Positions 1-10,184 are shown, counted from the first letter of the stretch. The stretch is DNA of 30,961 bases from Euprymna scolopes (GCA_024364805.1 CM044506.1:106111171-106142131), one strand, 5' to 3'. Notes: generated by a model not told the origin, from the letters alone. Numbers and translations are program-made.

Positions 1-30
<30 letters not shown>
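1..30. repeat. (TA)n microsatellite, cut by the window edge
   Basis: Pure TA dinucleotide run from the first base; its full length lies outside the window. Confidence 0.97.
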
Positions 31-32
<2 letters not shown>

Positions 33-615
33 GTAATGGTGTGATAACTGATGTTCCAGCTTCCAAGTAAAATATATACTGCATAATCATGGTGTACATA
101 CCGGTTCTCATTACATCGCCAAAGTTAAGCCACATTGAACCAGGTCGGTACCAGATGGGTAATCATTTAGAAATACTAGGCACTGTATATAGAAGAACGT
201 CAATGCCTTCTTGCAAGAAATGCAAAAACCTAGCATCATTATTGTTGATTGATTATTTGTGCCAGAGAAGAATCGACCCATTGAATTCCTGTGTGTGCAT
301 CTTCCATCCATCACCGACAATATAATATTGTTATATTTTCATATATCAATACATTTGCTTTTTTCACAAACCCATTTTGGAGTTGCTTAATGACAAAATA
401 GATATAGTAAATGATTCTCTGCAAAATATTGATTGAACAAAAACTGCTACTTTACCCATAGCTGAAGAGAGAAATTGCAGATTTATAACTTTCCCAACAG
501 TATTGTTGCCTCAATGGCAAACATAGGTCCAATGTGATTTGAACTTAGTATTGCCGATTACATCTGCCATGACAGTATCTATTAGACCCAACTATGCAAC
601 CTCAAAGTTCAGTTT

Positions 616-616
<1 letters not shown>
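31..616. other. No gene recognised
   Basis: AT-rich DNA with short frames on both strands (89-325 on +, 111-320 on -) that overlap each other and show no domain, acceptor or donor pattern. The stretch around 110-240 is less AT-rich than its surroundings and may be an old interspersed repeat, but I could not assign it. Confidence 0.4.

Positions 617-657
<41 letters not shown>
617..657. repeat. (AAT)n microsatellite
   Basis: About 13 trinucleotide units, followed by a purine-rich GAA/AAG tract to about 700. Confidence 0.95.
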
Positions 658-659
<2 letters not shown>

Positions 660-832
660 AGAAGAAAGAAGAAAAGACAAAGAAAGAAAGGAAGAAGAAA
701 AATGTAGTCTTTTTTGTTAGTGATTTTTAAAAGATAATTTTCTCAAAGTACTTCAACTCTAAAACTATAGAAAGAAAAATTAAGGGAGTTGAAGAACAAA
801 GAATGTTAAAGTGTGCACGCACGTATACACAT

Positions 833-833
<1 letters not shown>

Positions 834-869
<36 letters not shown>
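834..869. repeat. (CA)n microsatellite
   Basis: About 18 CA units after a mixed CACGCA/TACACA lead-in. The poly-Val/Cys reading of the - strand frame over 727-1044 is a product of this repeat, not a protein. Confidence 0.95.
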
Positions 870-871
<2 letters not shown>

Positions 872-1250
872 TCCATTGAATAGTTTGCCAGGCTTGGACA
901 AGAAACAAAGAGTAAACTGAAAAGTCTAGCAGACATGAGTGGAAGAGAAAGTAAAGGTTGTTGAGTTTGAGACATAATCAGACTTAGAGAAATGTCTAGA
1001 AGACTTTGGTGAGGGATCGGTGGAGGGCTCTTGCCAGCACTCAAGCCATGGTTAATGGGCTCTTTAGCTTTTTGCCCGTCATCTAATACCTCTGATCAGT
1101 TTCCAGTTATTCAGATATTAAGTGTAAACTACCTGAACCCTTTCTCTTGCTTTTGATCAACTAGTCCTCCTCCTCCCCCCTCAAAAAAAAAAAAAGAAAG
1201 AAAATTAAACCCAATCCTTGCACTCTAAAGTCACTCCTAACACACTTAGG

Positions 1251-1559
1251 CTAAAGTTTTAAATAGCATTTCCATCCGTCTATCGTGCTTAAGTTTTAAA
1301 TAGTATTTTTTAAATCTTGTCATGCATAAATCTGAAATAGTATTCTCATTAGCTTGTAATGCTCTAGTTTGAAAAAAAAAAAATTTTATTAGACTGAATC
1401 CAATCATCTTTAAAAGTCTGAAACAGCATATTCGTTGGTCTGTCATGCTGAAGTTTTAGATATGATTTTTTGATATCCTCTTATCCACAAGTCCGAAATA
1501 GTATTTTCTTTTACCTGTCATGCTTAAGTTTGAAATAGCATTTTCAGATTGAATAAATG
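1251..1559. repeat. 37-bp minisatellite, about 8 diverged units
   Basis: Units of 36-39 bp follow each other from 1251. Each begins like CTTAAGTTTxAAATAGxATT and ends near TGTCATG. Clear units start at 1251, 1288, 1325 and 1523 (37 bp each); units between about 1362 and 1522 are more decayed and include an A-tract. The stretch 1221-1250 may be one further degraded unit. Confidence 0.8.
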
Positions 1560-2768
1560 TGAAAAAGTGTTCGTTCTTATTTTATTTTTTTTTATGTATT
1601 GCGGTTGTTTTATTTTTTTTAATAGCATTTATTTTCAAGTCAGTAAAATTGAAAAATGCAATTATTTTTTATTTATTTTATTTTTAGGTTTTTGTTTTTG
1701 TTTTTGTTTTTTTTTTCAATTGATATTCGTTTCATAAAATTAAGTTTGTTTTTAATCTTTTGCTGGTGAATGAGTAAAAGCCATTACTCTCATAGTTGTT
1801 CACCTGCCAACACTTGAAAAAAAAGTCACAGTTTCTTTTTTTTTTTTTTTTTTTTTTTTTTAAGTCTTAAGTTTTATCTGCTAAAAATAGAGAAACATTT
1901 ATTGACTTTTTTATAAGTTATCTTTTGCTATTTTTCAGTTTATTTTATCCTTTTTAACAACCCATTTTTTGGTTATTTTAATTTAGATTATCATTTTGGC
2001 AGAGCTTCCGAATAGGACTGTCTCAGATTATTGCCAATTACCACATTTAAAGCAGGATTATCTATATTGTTAAATTTGTGTGATCGCGTCTTTGTTTCTT
2101 GTCTCTATGCGACTTACACATCATATTTTCTTTTGTTATTTTTAAAAATAAAATACGAAGTAACGTAACGTAATACAACAAACTTTTTAAAACCTTATTT
2201 AAAAATATTTTAATCATGAAATCAAATCTAGAAGAATGTATTTCGGTTTATTCATTAACAAGTCGGCTATTTTAATAATTTGCAAATAGCTGGGTAAAAA
2301 AAAAATGAATTACTTTTTGTTACTCTTTGAAAGTTAAAAGGAATTTGGAAGAATTTAAACTGTTGAATAGAAAGTCATTTTTTGGCTTTTAAAGTCTAAA
2401 TTTCCATGTATTAAAAGATTGAAATATTATGAAGATATTTGTATCCAATAATTTCATAAATACAGATTAAGAAAACATTATCTTAATATTAGTTAGAGTT
2501 TTATAACAATTTAATGCAATTAATAATTTAATGATGAAACAATATGATAATTAAATTTTACTTTGAAAATCCTATTTAAAAAGAAAATAACGTAAAAACA
2601 AAAAAAAAAAGCAACAAAAATGGCATAGTTTTAAAAACAAAAAAACAAATTTAACCAAATATTAGAGTAAAAAGACTCCCGAGCAACACTGGGTGGGTAC
2701 AGATAATTGTAAACTAATGTAATAACGAAACAGGACTGTATGTTGATGACTACAAATAAATAAATAAA
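1560..2768. other. AT-rich DNA, no gene seen
   Basis: Long T-tracts (for example 1839-1861) and A/T-rich sequence with only short spurious frames. No exon-like acceptor, open stretch and donor combination stood out. Confidence 0.5.
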
Positions 2769-2790
2769 TATATATATATATATATATATA
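2769..2790. repeat. (TA)n microsatellite
   Basis: TA run after a (TAAA)n lead-in, directly abutting the inverted repeat that starts at 2793. Confidence 0.9.
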
Positions 2791-2792
2791 GT

Positions 2793-2899
2793 GTTTAAAA
2801 TATAATTATCCACTGACACATGTTTCGTTGTCTACGACTCATCAGAGTGGCTAAATCTAGACGATGAAACGCGTGTCAGTGGATATTTATATTTTAAAC
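2793..2899. repeat. Inverted repeat (41-bp arms, 25-bp spacer), Penelope-type terminus
   Basis: The left arm 2793-2833 and the reverse complement of the right arm 2859-2899 agree at 36 of 41 positions. The left arm with the spacer holds the hammerhead motif annotated separately. The right arm holds a partial copy of the same motif in opposite orientation (GAAAC...GTGTC...AGTGGAT on +). Penelope-like retroelements are known to carry minimal hammerheads in their terminal repeats, so this is most likely a small remnant of one. No reverse transcriptase or GIY-YIG frame is visible nearby. Confidence 0.75.
2800..2858 (-). ncRNA. Hammerhead ribozyme motif (type I, minimal helix III)
   Basis: Reading the - strand, the parts come in the right order. 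Stem I 5' strand AGCCACU (2852-2846); core CUGAUGA (2845-2839); stem II GUCG-UAGA-CAAC (2838-2827, one C.A mismatch); GAAA (2826-2823); a very short helix III built from CAUGUG; the cleavage triplet GUC (2817-2815); then AGUGGAU (2814-2808), which pairs with the stem I 5' strand at 6 of 7 positions. A tiny helix III is the hallmark of hammerheads in Penelope-like elements and schistosome-type satellites, which usually cleave well only as dimers. Activity is inference; the motif order and base pairing are seen directly. Confidence 0.75.
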
Positions 2900-4145
2900 A
2901 ATATATATGTCGCTCCCCATTTGGGGGCACTAAATTGGTAAAAGAAAATTATTCCCAACTCGCATTTAGGTAAAAATGCACTTTCGTATAAATAATTGAA
3001 TTCATTCAAAACATATTGCAAAACAAATAAATAATATATATATATATATATATAGTGTGTGTGTTTATAGTCAAGAACGTCTACTTCTTTTAACTTCCGG
3101 TTTCTGCTGTCCATTTCGTTGGATAATTATACATGATCAAGCGGACAATACAGCAATTCTTAACATGGAGAAAAAGCTATCTGATCACAAGATAATCATT
3201 AATCAGAAAGGACCCTATCTTGCTTATTACTGTTGTCCCGTATGCAGAGCAGAAACCTGAAGTCATAAAGAGCAGACAATCCTGACTAAAACCGAAACGG
3301 TTATTATAGAGATTTCTTCATAGCTGTATGAAATTCACAAGTGAATTTTTTTTTTTTTTTTTTTTTTTTTGTGAAACTTTCAAAGTATCAATTTGAAAAT
3401 CATTTTTTGGCTAGAATTAAAGTTTATAAGCTAAAGTTGAATATATCGTTGCGTTTTCCTCCAAAACTTAAGAAAAACTGTATTTTTCAACTGCGCCACT
3501 ATTGCATTGTATACCTTTAGAAATCTCCTTAGAGACTGATTTCAGTTTATTTATTTATTTTTTTTTAAATTATTTTTAGCCCTTTTGTGTTTTCATCTAT
3601 TTGTTTGTAATTTTTTTTTTGTTTTCCTTCTTCATGATGATGAAGCTGATGATTATAAACAGCTTATGACATAAGACTGACACAACAGAAGAAAATTTAT
3701 TCTAAAGAATCCCCCCTCCCCTTCTGTATTGGTGCTCATGTTGACACTGAACTTAAGAAATCCAATTTTGGAGATGGCTGGCAATCCATCAGAAATCTTA
3801 CCGCCATCGTTCTTGTAGTTTAATTTCCTGATCAGATTTAATTAAAACTTAAAAATAAAATTAAAATAAAAATATACAAAAAGAAAAATAAATGAGAATA
3901 TATCTTTCTTATATTCCTTCATTTTAAGTTTTCAGCTTTGAGGCTTGTTCCTACCTTGACTTATATCCTTTTAGGTTTGCTTTATTGGAAGATTAAAAAA
4001 AAAAAAAAGGAAAAAGAAAAAAAACCTACATTGAACGGAAATCAAGGAAATTGTAACCTTTTATTTGTAAGCGCTTTGAGCAGGGATTTTGGAAACTTCG
4101 TTCAAGGTTGACTTGCTATTCCAAGTAAAGGAATATGGTAAATAT
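2900..4145. other. Intergenic or intronic DNA; (TA)n at 3034-3054, poly-T at 3348-3370
   Basis: 2906-2940 contains CCCCATTTGGGGGCACTAAA and is probably part of the same Penelope-type terminal repeat. A 67-residue + frame at 3057-3260 is less AT-rich than its flanks and ends CCPVCRAET, but it lacks convincing splice sites. The rest is AT-rich without recognised features. Confidence 0.45.
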
Positions 4146-4834
4146 TAGTGTTGGGACGATTTTTTTCTTTTAAAAAATTTTTTTTTTAATTACATCTTCA
4201 CCCTAAACAAGGCACATTGCCACTTGTATGTAGGGGGCTACTATCAGGGACATAAGCTACAGGAGTACTATGTGGGGAGTTGGGCAGCAAGATGTCGGTT
4301 CACATTACACTTGAACTTCTGCATGTCAGTACAGTTGGGGAATCAGGAACCTAGAAGGGAATTTCAAAGTCTAACGGTTCTGGGAGAGAAACTACTGGAG
4401 TAAAAGGCTCTCTTACATCTAGGGATCTCAACTGTGAAGGGGTGGGATTTTGCTGCTTGTCGGGTTTGTCGGGGGTATTTACGTCGAGGGGGTACAAGTG
4501 TTTAATTGGAATTAGAATCTAGAATCAGAAAAATCAGAAATTTTTGGGATATCGTAATCAATATCGGAAAATTTTGTGCTTATTTTCCGATGCCAAAAAC
4601 GATTCTTTTAATTGTCTATTTTTTATTTGATTTTGTTTTAAACTAAAATCTATAACCCTAACCCCCACAAATGTATTTTTACGTTTAAGAAAATATGTGC
4701 ACATTTAACATGCGATTTTACAATGATTAGGAAAAAATAACAACTCTGTCGTTAAATATTTAAAGATTGATAAAGAATCGAAATCCGTAATGTAGCATAG
4801 AATTGGTAATAATATTGGAATTCCCCCATCACTA
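4146..4834. mobile_element. Non-autonomous hAT-type DNA transposon with 8-bp TSD
   Basis: Direct repeats GTAAATAT flank the element exactly (4138-4145 and 4835-4842). It begins TAGTGTTGGGA and its right end reads TAGTGATGGGG on the opposite strand. Eight-bp duplications with T/CAGTG-type short inverted ends are hAT hallmarks. It has no transposase frame. Its left part (about 4188-4450) is a LINE 3' end in - orientation; the right part (4500-4834) is AT-rich sequence unique to this family. A second copy lies inverted at 23627-24411 and covers both parts, so the composite multiplied as a unit. Confidence 0.8.
4188..4450 (-). pseudogene. CR1/Jockey-like LINE 3' end captured inside the hAT element
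   Basis: The - strand reads VEIPRCKRAFYSSSFSPRTV, then RLxNSL, then DMQKFKCNVNRHLAAQLPT followed by a stop. This is the typical C-terminus of the reverse-transcriptase ORF of CR1/Jockey-superfamily LINEs (block xFFPRTxxLWNSLP). The Trp codon of LWN is a stop here. A roughly 90-bp 3' tail ends near 4188 in an A-rich run (on -). It lies wholly inside the flanking 8-bp duplication of the hAT element. Confidence 0.7.
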
Positions 4835-4951
4835 GTAAATATATAACCTTTTATCATCATGAGAACTTCTACGATCATTCTATAGACATTTATTACAAGT
4901 TCGACCTTTGTAAATTAGAATTACTTTTAATTAAATTTTAAGGTTTTATTC

Positions 4952-5031
4952 TATTCGATTGGTACAAAAATAATGTTTTTGGACAGAAAGTTGAACGTCA
5001 AAAAACGACATTATTTTTGCACCAACCTAAC
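4952..5031. mobile_element. MADE1-like mariner miniature (MITE), about 80 bp
   Basis: The left end reads TTCGATTGGTACAAAAATAA and the right end, on the other strand, TTAGGTTGGTGCAAAAATAA. The arms cover nearly the whole element around a short centre. The end sequence TTAGGTTGGTGCAAAA is the same as that of human MADE1/Hsmar-type mariners, a known family. A TA sits at the left border; the right border is less certain by 1-2 bp. Confidence 0.75.
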
Positions 5032-5774
5032 ATTTTTATATCATAACATAATGATTAAAAAAGATGTTTATAAAATAACTCCTTGAAATATTAAGTTTAA
5101 AAACATTTTTTTATCTATTAAATACATTTTTTTAAAACTGAAGCTGTTGAAATATATTTTTTATAGAATTTAGAACATTAATGTTATAAATTTGTTTAAT
5201 ATGACGTCATATCTAATAGGCTTATCCAATAATATCTTGCCTACAACTTGGATCAAATGGTCCAGTAAGGGTTAGCACAGAGAGTGGATAACTACCAATC
5301 CTTCCATTCTTGACATTTTGAGGGGCTCATCCCTTATTTTATTTTTTTTATTTTTTTTTTATTTATTTATTTTTCTTTTGCAAGTTATAAATTATTTTTT
5401 GGCAAATAATTCAAACTGTGGCATTCTGTTCTGTTATTAGAGGAAGAAAAATCCTTTTCAACTGTAGTAATTTTTATTTTTTTTATAATCTAGAACGCTC
5501 TCTCTCTCTCGTTAACATCCAAAAACATGGTGCCATACTTTGAAGATATTTGTCAGATCTATAGGGAAAACATTTAAAAAAAAATTAAATCGTCCACAAA
5601 TTAAAATTTTGTGGTTGATTTATTTATAAACAGATTCAGGAAAGAGGGATGATAAAGTCCTAGTTGTGGTAAATAGCCACGTCAGATGATTAAGTTCTTC
5701 GCAGCTGCGATGGAGGAAATATGCGCACTTTATATTACATTAGAGCATTATCACTGTCAACAAAAAAGAAGAGT
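5032..5774. other. AT-rich DNA, no gene seen
   Basis: Contains one perfect CRE-like octamer TGACGTCA at 5202-5209 in otherwise AT-rich sequence; a single site carries little weight. T-tracts at about 5337-5375. Nothing else recognised. Confidence 0.4.
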
Positions 5775-6160
5775 CTATCGCGCATGTGTAACTCGGTGTG
5801 CTTATGTATGGAAATGAAACCTGGCCAGTGAGTGTTAAGGATGTACATTGCATGGAGAGAAAGGATATGAGAAACATAGATTGAATGTATGGTGTGAGTT
5901 TAAAAGACAAGGCTTAGATCTGAGGACCTCAGTGAAAAATTAAATCTGGACAGTATAAGGAGATGTTTGCAAAACAAGAAACTTTGATGGTATCGGAGGG
6001 TTGAAAAAAAATGGATAAAAGTCTTTGGCTTAGTAGATGTAGAACAACTTAAGTCAGTTCGTAGTTGAAGGTAAAAAAAAAATGAAGAGAAGTGATAAGG
6101 CTTGATTTGAGAGGAAAAAAGGAATGAATAAAGACTTGGTTAGCGCATGCGAGTTTGAAA
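5775..6160 (+). pseudogene. RTE-type LINE fragment, C-terminal RT region
   Basis: The + strand shows LMYGNETWPVSVKDVHCMER, then KDMRNI, then WMYGVSLKD, matching the post-RT region of RTE-like LINEs (MLYGSETWPVRxEDxxRLxR...RMVRWMCNVSLxDRxxSxDL). It is homologous to the better preserved copy at 28390-28750. Several stops and frame changes follow 5920, so it is an old, 5'-truncated, dead copy. It has no clean 3' tail. Confidence 0.7.
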
Positions 6161-6724
6161 AGTTTTTAATTCGGGTCCTTTTCCATGCAGTCAAATGTGC
6201 ATGCATCTTATTGAATATTTTATGTAGCATTTACCAATGTAACTGATCTCTCATAATTCTTTCTAACAAAGAAAAGAATCAAGATTTTTTTTTTTTATTC
6301 TTTTTCCTAAGGAATGTAGTAAAAAGGGGGGGTATCCAATTAACATATTCTCTTCTCAGTTTTCTCTTTGCTTTCAATACAAAAATAAACATAGGGTCAA
6401 ATGCTTCAAAACTTTACCACCTCTTAATTCAGTGTACCTTTTTACCTTATCTTTCAAATTTATTTGTTTTTGCTTTTTATTCATCTCTTCCCATTTGCTG
6501 TTTCTATATTTTTTTTTTATTTGATTTTTATTTGGTTCCTCTTCATCACTTTCAGCCAATCTTTCATTATTCTCCTTCAATCAGACTTTCATTTTTTTTA
6601 TTCTTTCGTTTCAAATCTTTCATTTCTCTTTCTGATCCTTTTTCTTCAATTCACCCCCTCCTCCAAAATTTTCTTTCCTTTTTATCCTTATTCAAATCTG
6701 TTTTTGTTTTCTTTTTCGTTTTTT
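6161..6724. other. Pyrimidine-rich tract on + strand, no gene
   Basis: From about 6430 to 6724 the + strand is dominated by C/T (TTTC, TTCTTT). This yields overlapping Phe/Ser/Leu-rich frames (6464-6748, 6532-6921) and a Lys/Glu-rich frame on -; these are compositional artefacts, not membrane proteins. Confidence 0.6.
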
Positions 6725-7194
6725 GTGTTTCAGAAATTTTTAAGATGAAAATTCGTATTCTTCGGACTACTGTTCTGATCTTGTTTTATTTTCACAACGT
6801 TTCAGTCGATGTAACCTTCAACCTTCTTCAGGTGTATCTTGTTGAATTCTGGAATATTTCTGTCAAACTTTGCAATCTGCATGAAATTTCGAATGGAACA
6901 CTATTGAATCCACAGGATTAGCATGCTCTCGTTCTGTCAGCCATGACTGGGTAGAAATCCTAAGTAAATTGCCTGCACTGAGGATTGAAACTGACAACTG
7001 AATGTAACCAAGTACTTTATCCATTACACCACAGGTCCTTGTGGATTCCCGAGTTCAATAAAATACATCTGAAGAAGGTCGGAGGTTACATCAACTGAAA
7101 TGTGAAAATAACATTCAAGTTTAGAACAGCAGTACAAAAGAATCCAAATAATATGAATAATCAATACTCATCTAAAAAAAAAATTCAGAAACAT
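6725..7194. mobile_element. Foldback element with tRNA-like core, copy 1
   Basis: Long imperfect inverted arms: left about 6725-6860, right about 7060-7194. The left arm shows CGTTTCAGTCGATGTAACC and CTTCTTCAGGTGTA; the right arm gives the same blocks in reverse complement. A tRNA-like module on the - strand lies between the arms. Copy 2 is at 17205-17720 and shares both arms and the core. A one-sided block around 6880-6940 (to TTCTGTCAGCC) lies left of the core here but inverted to the right of it in copy 2. The target duplication is unclear because both flanks are T-rich. Confidence 0.7.
6971..7037 (-). repeat. tRNA-Arg-like module (SINE-type Pol III promoter)
   Basis: On the - strand it begins GACCTGTGGTGTAATGGATA, close to tRNA-Arg and to an A box. 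About 45 nt later comes GTTTCAATCC, a near-consensus B box. The acceptor-stem 3' half is degenerate, so this is a tRNA-derived repeat and not a functional tRNA gene. It sits in the centre of the foldback element. Confidence 0.6.
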
Positions 7195-7800
7195 GATTTT
7201 TGGGGGGTGGGAGCAGTTTTCCCCTTGTTTTATCTTTCTTTTTTTTAAGAAGATTTTTTTTTTCTTACTGATATTAAAAACAAAAAACTCCTTTTCTCTC
7301 AATTTTTTACGTTTGCTTTTTTGTTTTTTTAATCTTTTACTGATCTCCTCCATGTCTTTCTCCATTTCTCTTTCTGAAAGTTAGTTTATGTTTCTTATTT
7401 TTTTAAGTGAAGTCAATCATCGTTTGCAGCTTACTATGTGTACGTTCGAATGATTGGATGATGATAAAACTCAAAGCCTAACAACAGCTGTATCTTACAC
7501 GTTGAGTAAACTTTATGAAGTCTGATATAAGTGTCACGATCGCAACTTTTTTCACCAATTGAAACACAATCTCTGTTGTTGTAAAATTAAACATGCTCCC
7601 CTCAGTGATAGAGGTAAAGGGATCTACGTCCATGTTTGCAGTTAAGTGGAAGGAATACTCCTTAAGAATTGCTTGAATGTCATAAAACAGGTGCAAGTTC
7701 AATAAAGAGGATTTTTCTGTCTTAGATATTTTAATTCACACGAATTTTTCTTTGTTTCAAAAAAATAAATAAATAAAATGCACAGTGGATAAGCAATTAG

Positions 7801-7803
<3 letters not shown>
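7195..7803. other. No gene recognised
   Basis: Poly-T/A-rich to about 7420, then less biased sequence to about 7700. A 74-residue - frame over 7478-7702 has no recognisable domain and no splice-site support. Confidence 0.4.

Positions 7804-7858
<55 letters not shown>
7804..7858. repeat. (TA)n microsatellite
   Basis: About 27 TA units; it produces a false Tyr-Ile repeat in - frames. Confidence 0.97.
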
Positions 7859-7861
<3 letters not shown>

Positions 7862-8118
7862 AGTTTAAATAGTAGAATAGATTAGTAAAACTTGATAGAG
7901 CGATTTGTCTGAAAAAAGAAAAACTCCAAAGTAACACGTTCATGCTGTAATCATGTGTTTCCTCTAGAGAGTCATCTTGTTTTCCATAATGCAGTAGCAG
8001 AAACTCACATTGAAGCAAGCGACCAACAAAAGATATTGTCGTTTGGAAGAACAGCTTACTTTGTAGAATTGTATTTAATCAACTTTATCAGTTGTTTTCA
8101 CTTGAGTATTCCATTTAG

Positions 8119-8215
8119 GTTTCCAGATAATGTTGGCTCATCAGAAGAAAATAAAGCACCATTTTCTGGCCTACCTCTCAACAGCTTTTCCACATATCGC
8201 CACCCCCTCATTGAT
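8119..8215 (+). CDS. Candidate exon, unknown product, phase matches the exon at 10529
   Basis: A less AT-rich island (about 8100-8260) inside an open frame running 7955-8326. A possible acceptor ends TATTCCATTTAG at 8118 (alternative CAG at 8124-8126), and a good donor GAT|GTGAGG follows 8215. The enclosed peptide includes FPDNVGSSEENKAPF and LPLNSFSTYRHPLID, a Ser/Pro-rich linker-like stretch with no domain I recognise. The exon ends after a complete codon, so it could splice in frame to the phase-0 exon at 10529. The start is uncertain and the branch and pyrimidine tract are only moderate. It could instead be a fragment of an unrecognised repeat. Confidence 0.35.
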
Positions 8216-10184
8216 GTGAGGCCTCATCGTCTGAATTGCATTGAAATCAAATCAATGATTTACTGTAATCCAATACATTTATGGAAGTCGCTTGGTAATC
8301 AGACGCATATATTCTATTCTCAATAGGAAATGGATTCCAAATTTCAAGATGTTGACCATCTTACAATTTATTCCTTTAAGTAAGTTGACATGCACAATTC
8401 TTGACAGCACCTGTTTCGTAGCGCAAAATCATTCATGTAATTATTATATTAATCAGTGAATTTATTTCGCCCTCAACTCATCAGAAGAAAAAGAACTTAT
8501 CAATTCATTAAAAGAAAATAAATGCATGATTACAAAATCCGAAAAATTGTGAGAGAAATTACAATTTTTCCTTTTATTACGCCATCTTTTAATTTTCAAG
8601 TCATTTATTTGTTATATATGCTCTGTAATTACATTGAGCTTCATAAATTGAAAGATTGCTATCAATAAAAGGTGAAAGATAATTGAAAAAACATATTTTC
8701 ACATATATATATATATATATATATATATGTGGGCAGCATTTTTTTCTTTAAGACACATTTCATTAAATATTACAAACAATTTGTATCTGAATATCTTTCT
8801 TTTGATCCCTTGCAAGTTCCTTATTAGATTTTTGGTTTCACACTAGAACTGACCGATATATTTTCCATATTTGGTTTGTGTCCGAGTACTTTCAGATCTG
8901 TCTGGATCAGTCTTCAGGGGTAGCTACCAAGTAAAAAACAAAACAAAAACAAAGAAAACGTGTATTTTAAAATATATGGGGTGACGGTGCTTAAATTTGA
9001 AGTAGCAATAACATTTTTTTTTTCTTATCAATTAGTTTTGTTTTAATGACTTCAAGTAGTGAAGAAGAATTCACTTATGAAATAATGGTGAGAGGGACAA
9101 AGTCAGCTATTAATAAATAATTTTATCCAGTTCTTCACAGCCTATTCTAAAGGGATTACTGCTGATTTTGAATTCAATCCTCTTTCCCCAAATGATTAAA
9201 GCACGAAGAAGTAAAGTGCTTCACCAGGAACAATTGTCATAACTCTGTGACACATTGGCAACTTTTCTTGTGTGGATTGCTCTTTTTTTTTTTTTTTTTC
9301 CATGTGCTTCAGGGAATAAGAGTAATTTAGAAGTGAAGGAATAAAAATTGAATAATATTGAGATAAAAAGGAACTCTCTTTAGAAGGAAACGGTAGAAGT
9401 CTTGCAATGGGAATTCTCATAATCAAGCCCAAGAGAAAGTGCTCTTCAATATAAAGAGATAAAAACAAAAGCAACAAATGGATAAATTTTTTTAGTGTTT
9501 CTATTAAAGAACCCACTTTTCTCTTTTGCCGATTAATTATGTCCACATTTTTCTCTATAATTGCAATCGCATTTTCTGGAAAAAAAACTTCTTTTTTTTT
9601 AATGCACTCATATTTTTTATCTTTTTAAAAAAAGCATCAACTTTTTATTGACTGTTTCAGACTTGATCGATGGTAAACTTTCTTACATCAACATTTTTTT
9701 TTTCTAAGCTATGTCATAGTTCCAAGTGACTATGGCCTTAATATAGCCGGACTAGACACGACACCAAAATATTAAGACCTCAAAAATGATTTTAAAACGG
9801 CATGGTCTCTGAAAGAAAGAAATATTGTACGGGTTGTGGCTTGAAACGTACTCAGTTTGTATATATATCAATCATAATGGATTAAAAAATCTTTCTCATA
9901 AAGATTTTTATAATAAAAAAGATTTTTTTTTTAATATAAATTTTGAAAGGAGTCCAAGCTCAATGCGTGTCAGTTGCATAAACCATGTAAATTGTCCAAA
10001 ATGATGTTTCTATAAGTTTTTTTTAAGGTAAACATCTGATGAGTATGTGACTAAATATGCAGCAATAACATAATTTTGCAGACTTTTTAGTCGCAATAAA
10101 AAACAATATCGTAATGGATACCTTTTGAAAAGTAATAAATGACCAACTGAGAAAACTTCATATTTGGAATTGGAGAATTATTAT

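Noticed and set aside
539-1044. Frames with poly-Ile and poly-Cys/Val over 539-1044
   Set aside because: They are translations of the (AAT)n and (CA)n microsatellites.
4650-4668. Telomere-like CCCTAACCCCC
   Set aside because: Under two units, inside the hAT element and its decayed second copy; no array.
6464-6921. Two overlapping + frames of 94 and 129 residues that look membrane-like
   Set aside because: Phe/Leu/Ser content comes from a pyrimidine-rich tract, and the end of the longer frame runs into the foldback element.
8130-8160. CTGATGAG on the minus strand followed by GAAAC, a possible second hammerhead
   Set aside because: The base before GAAA does not pair with the first base of stem II, and no GUC triplet with a matching stem I follows.
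10034-10044. CTGATGAG on the plus strand
   Set aside because: No GAAA or cleavage triplet at suitable distance.
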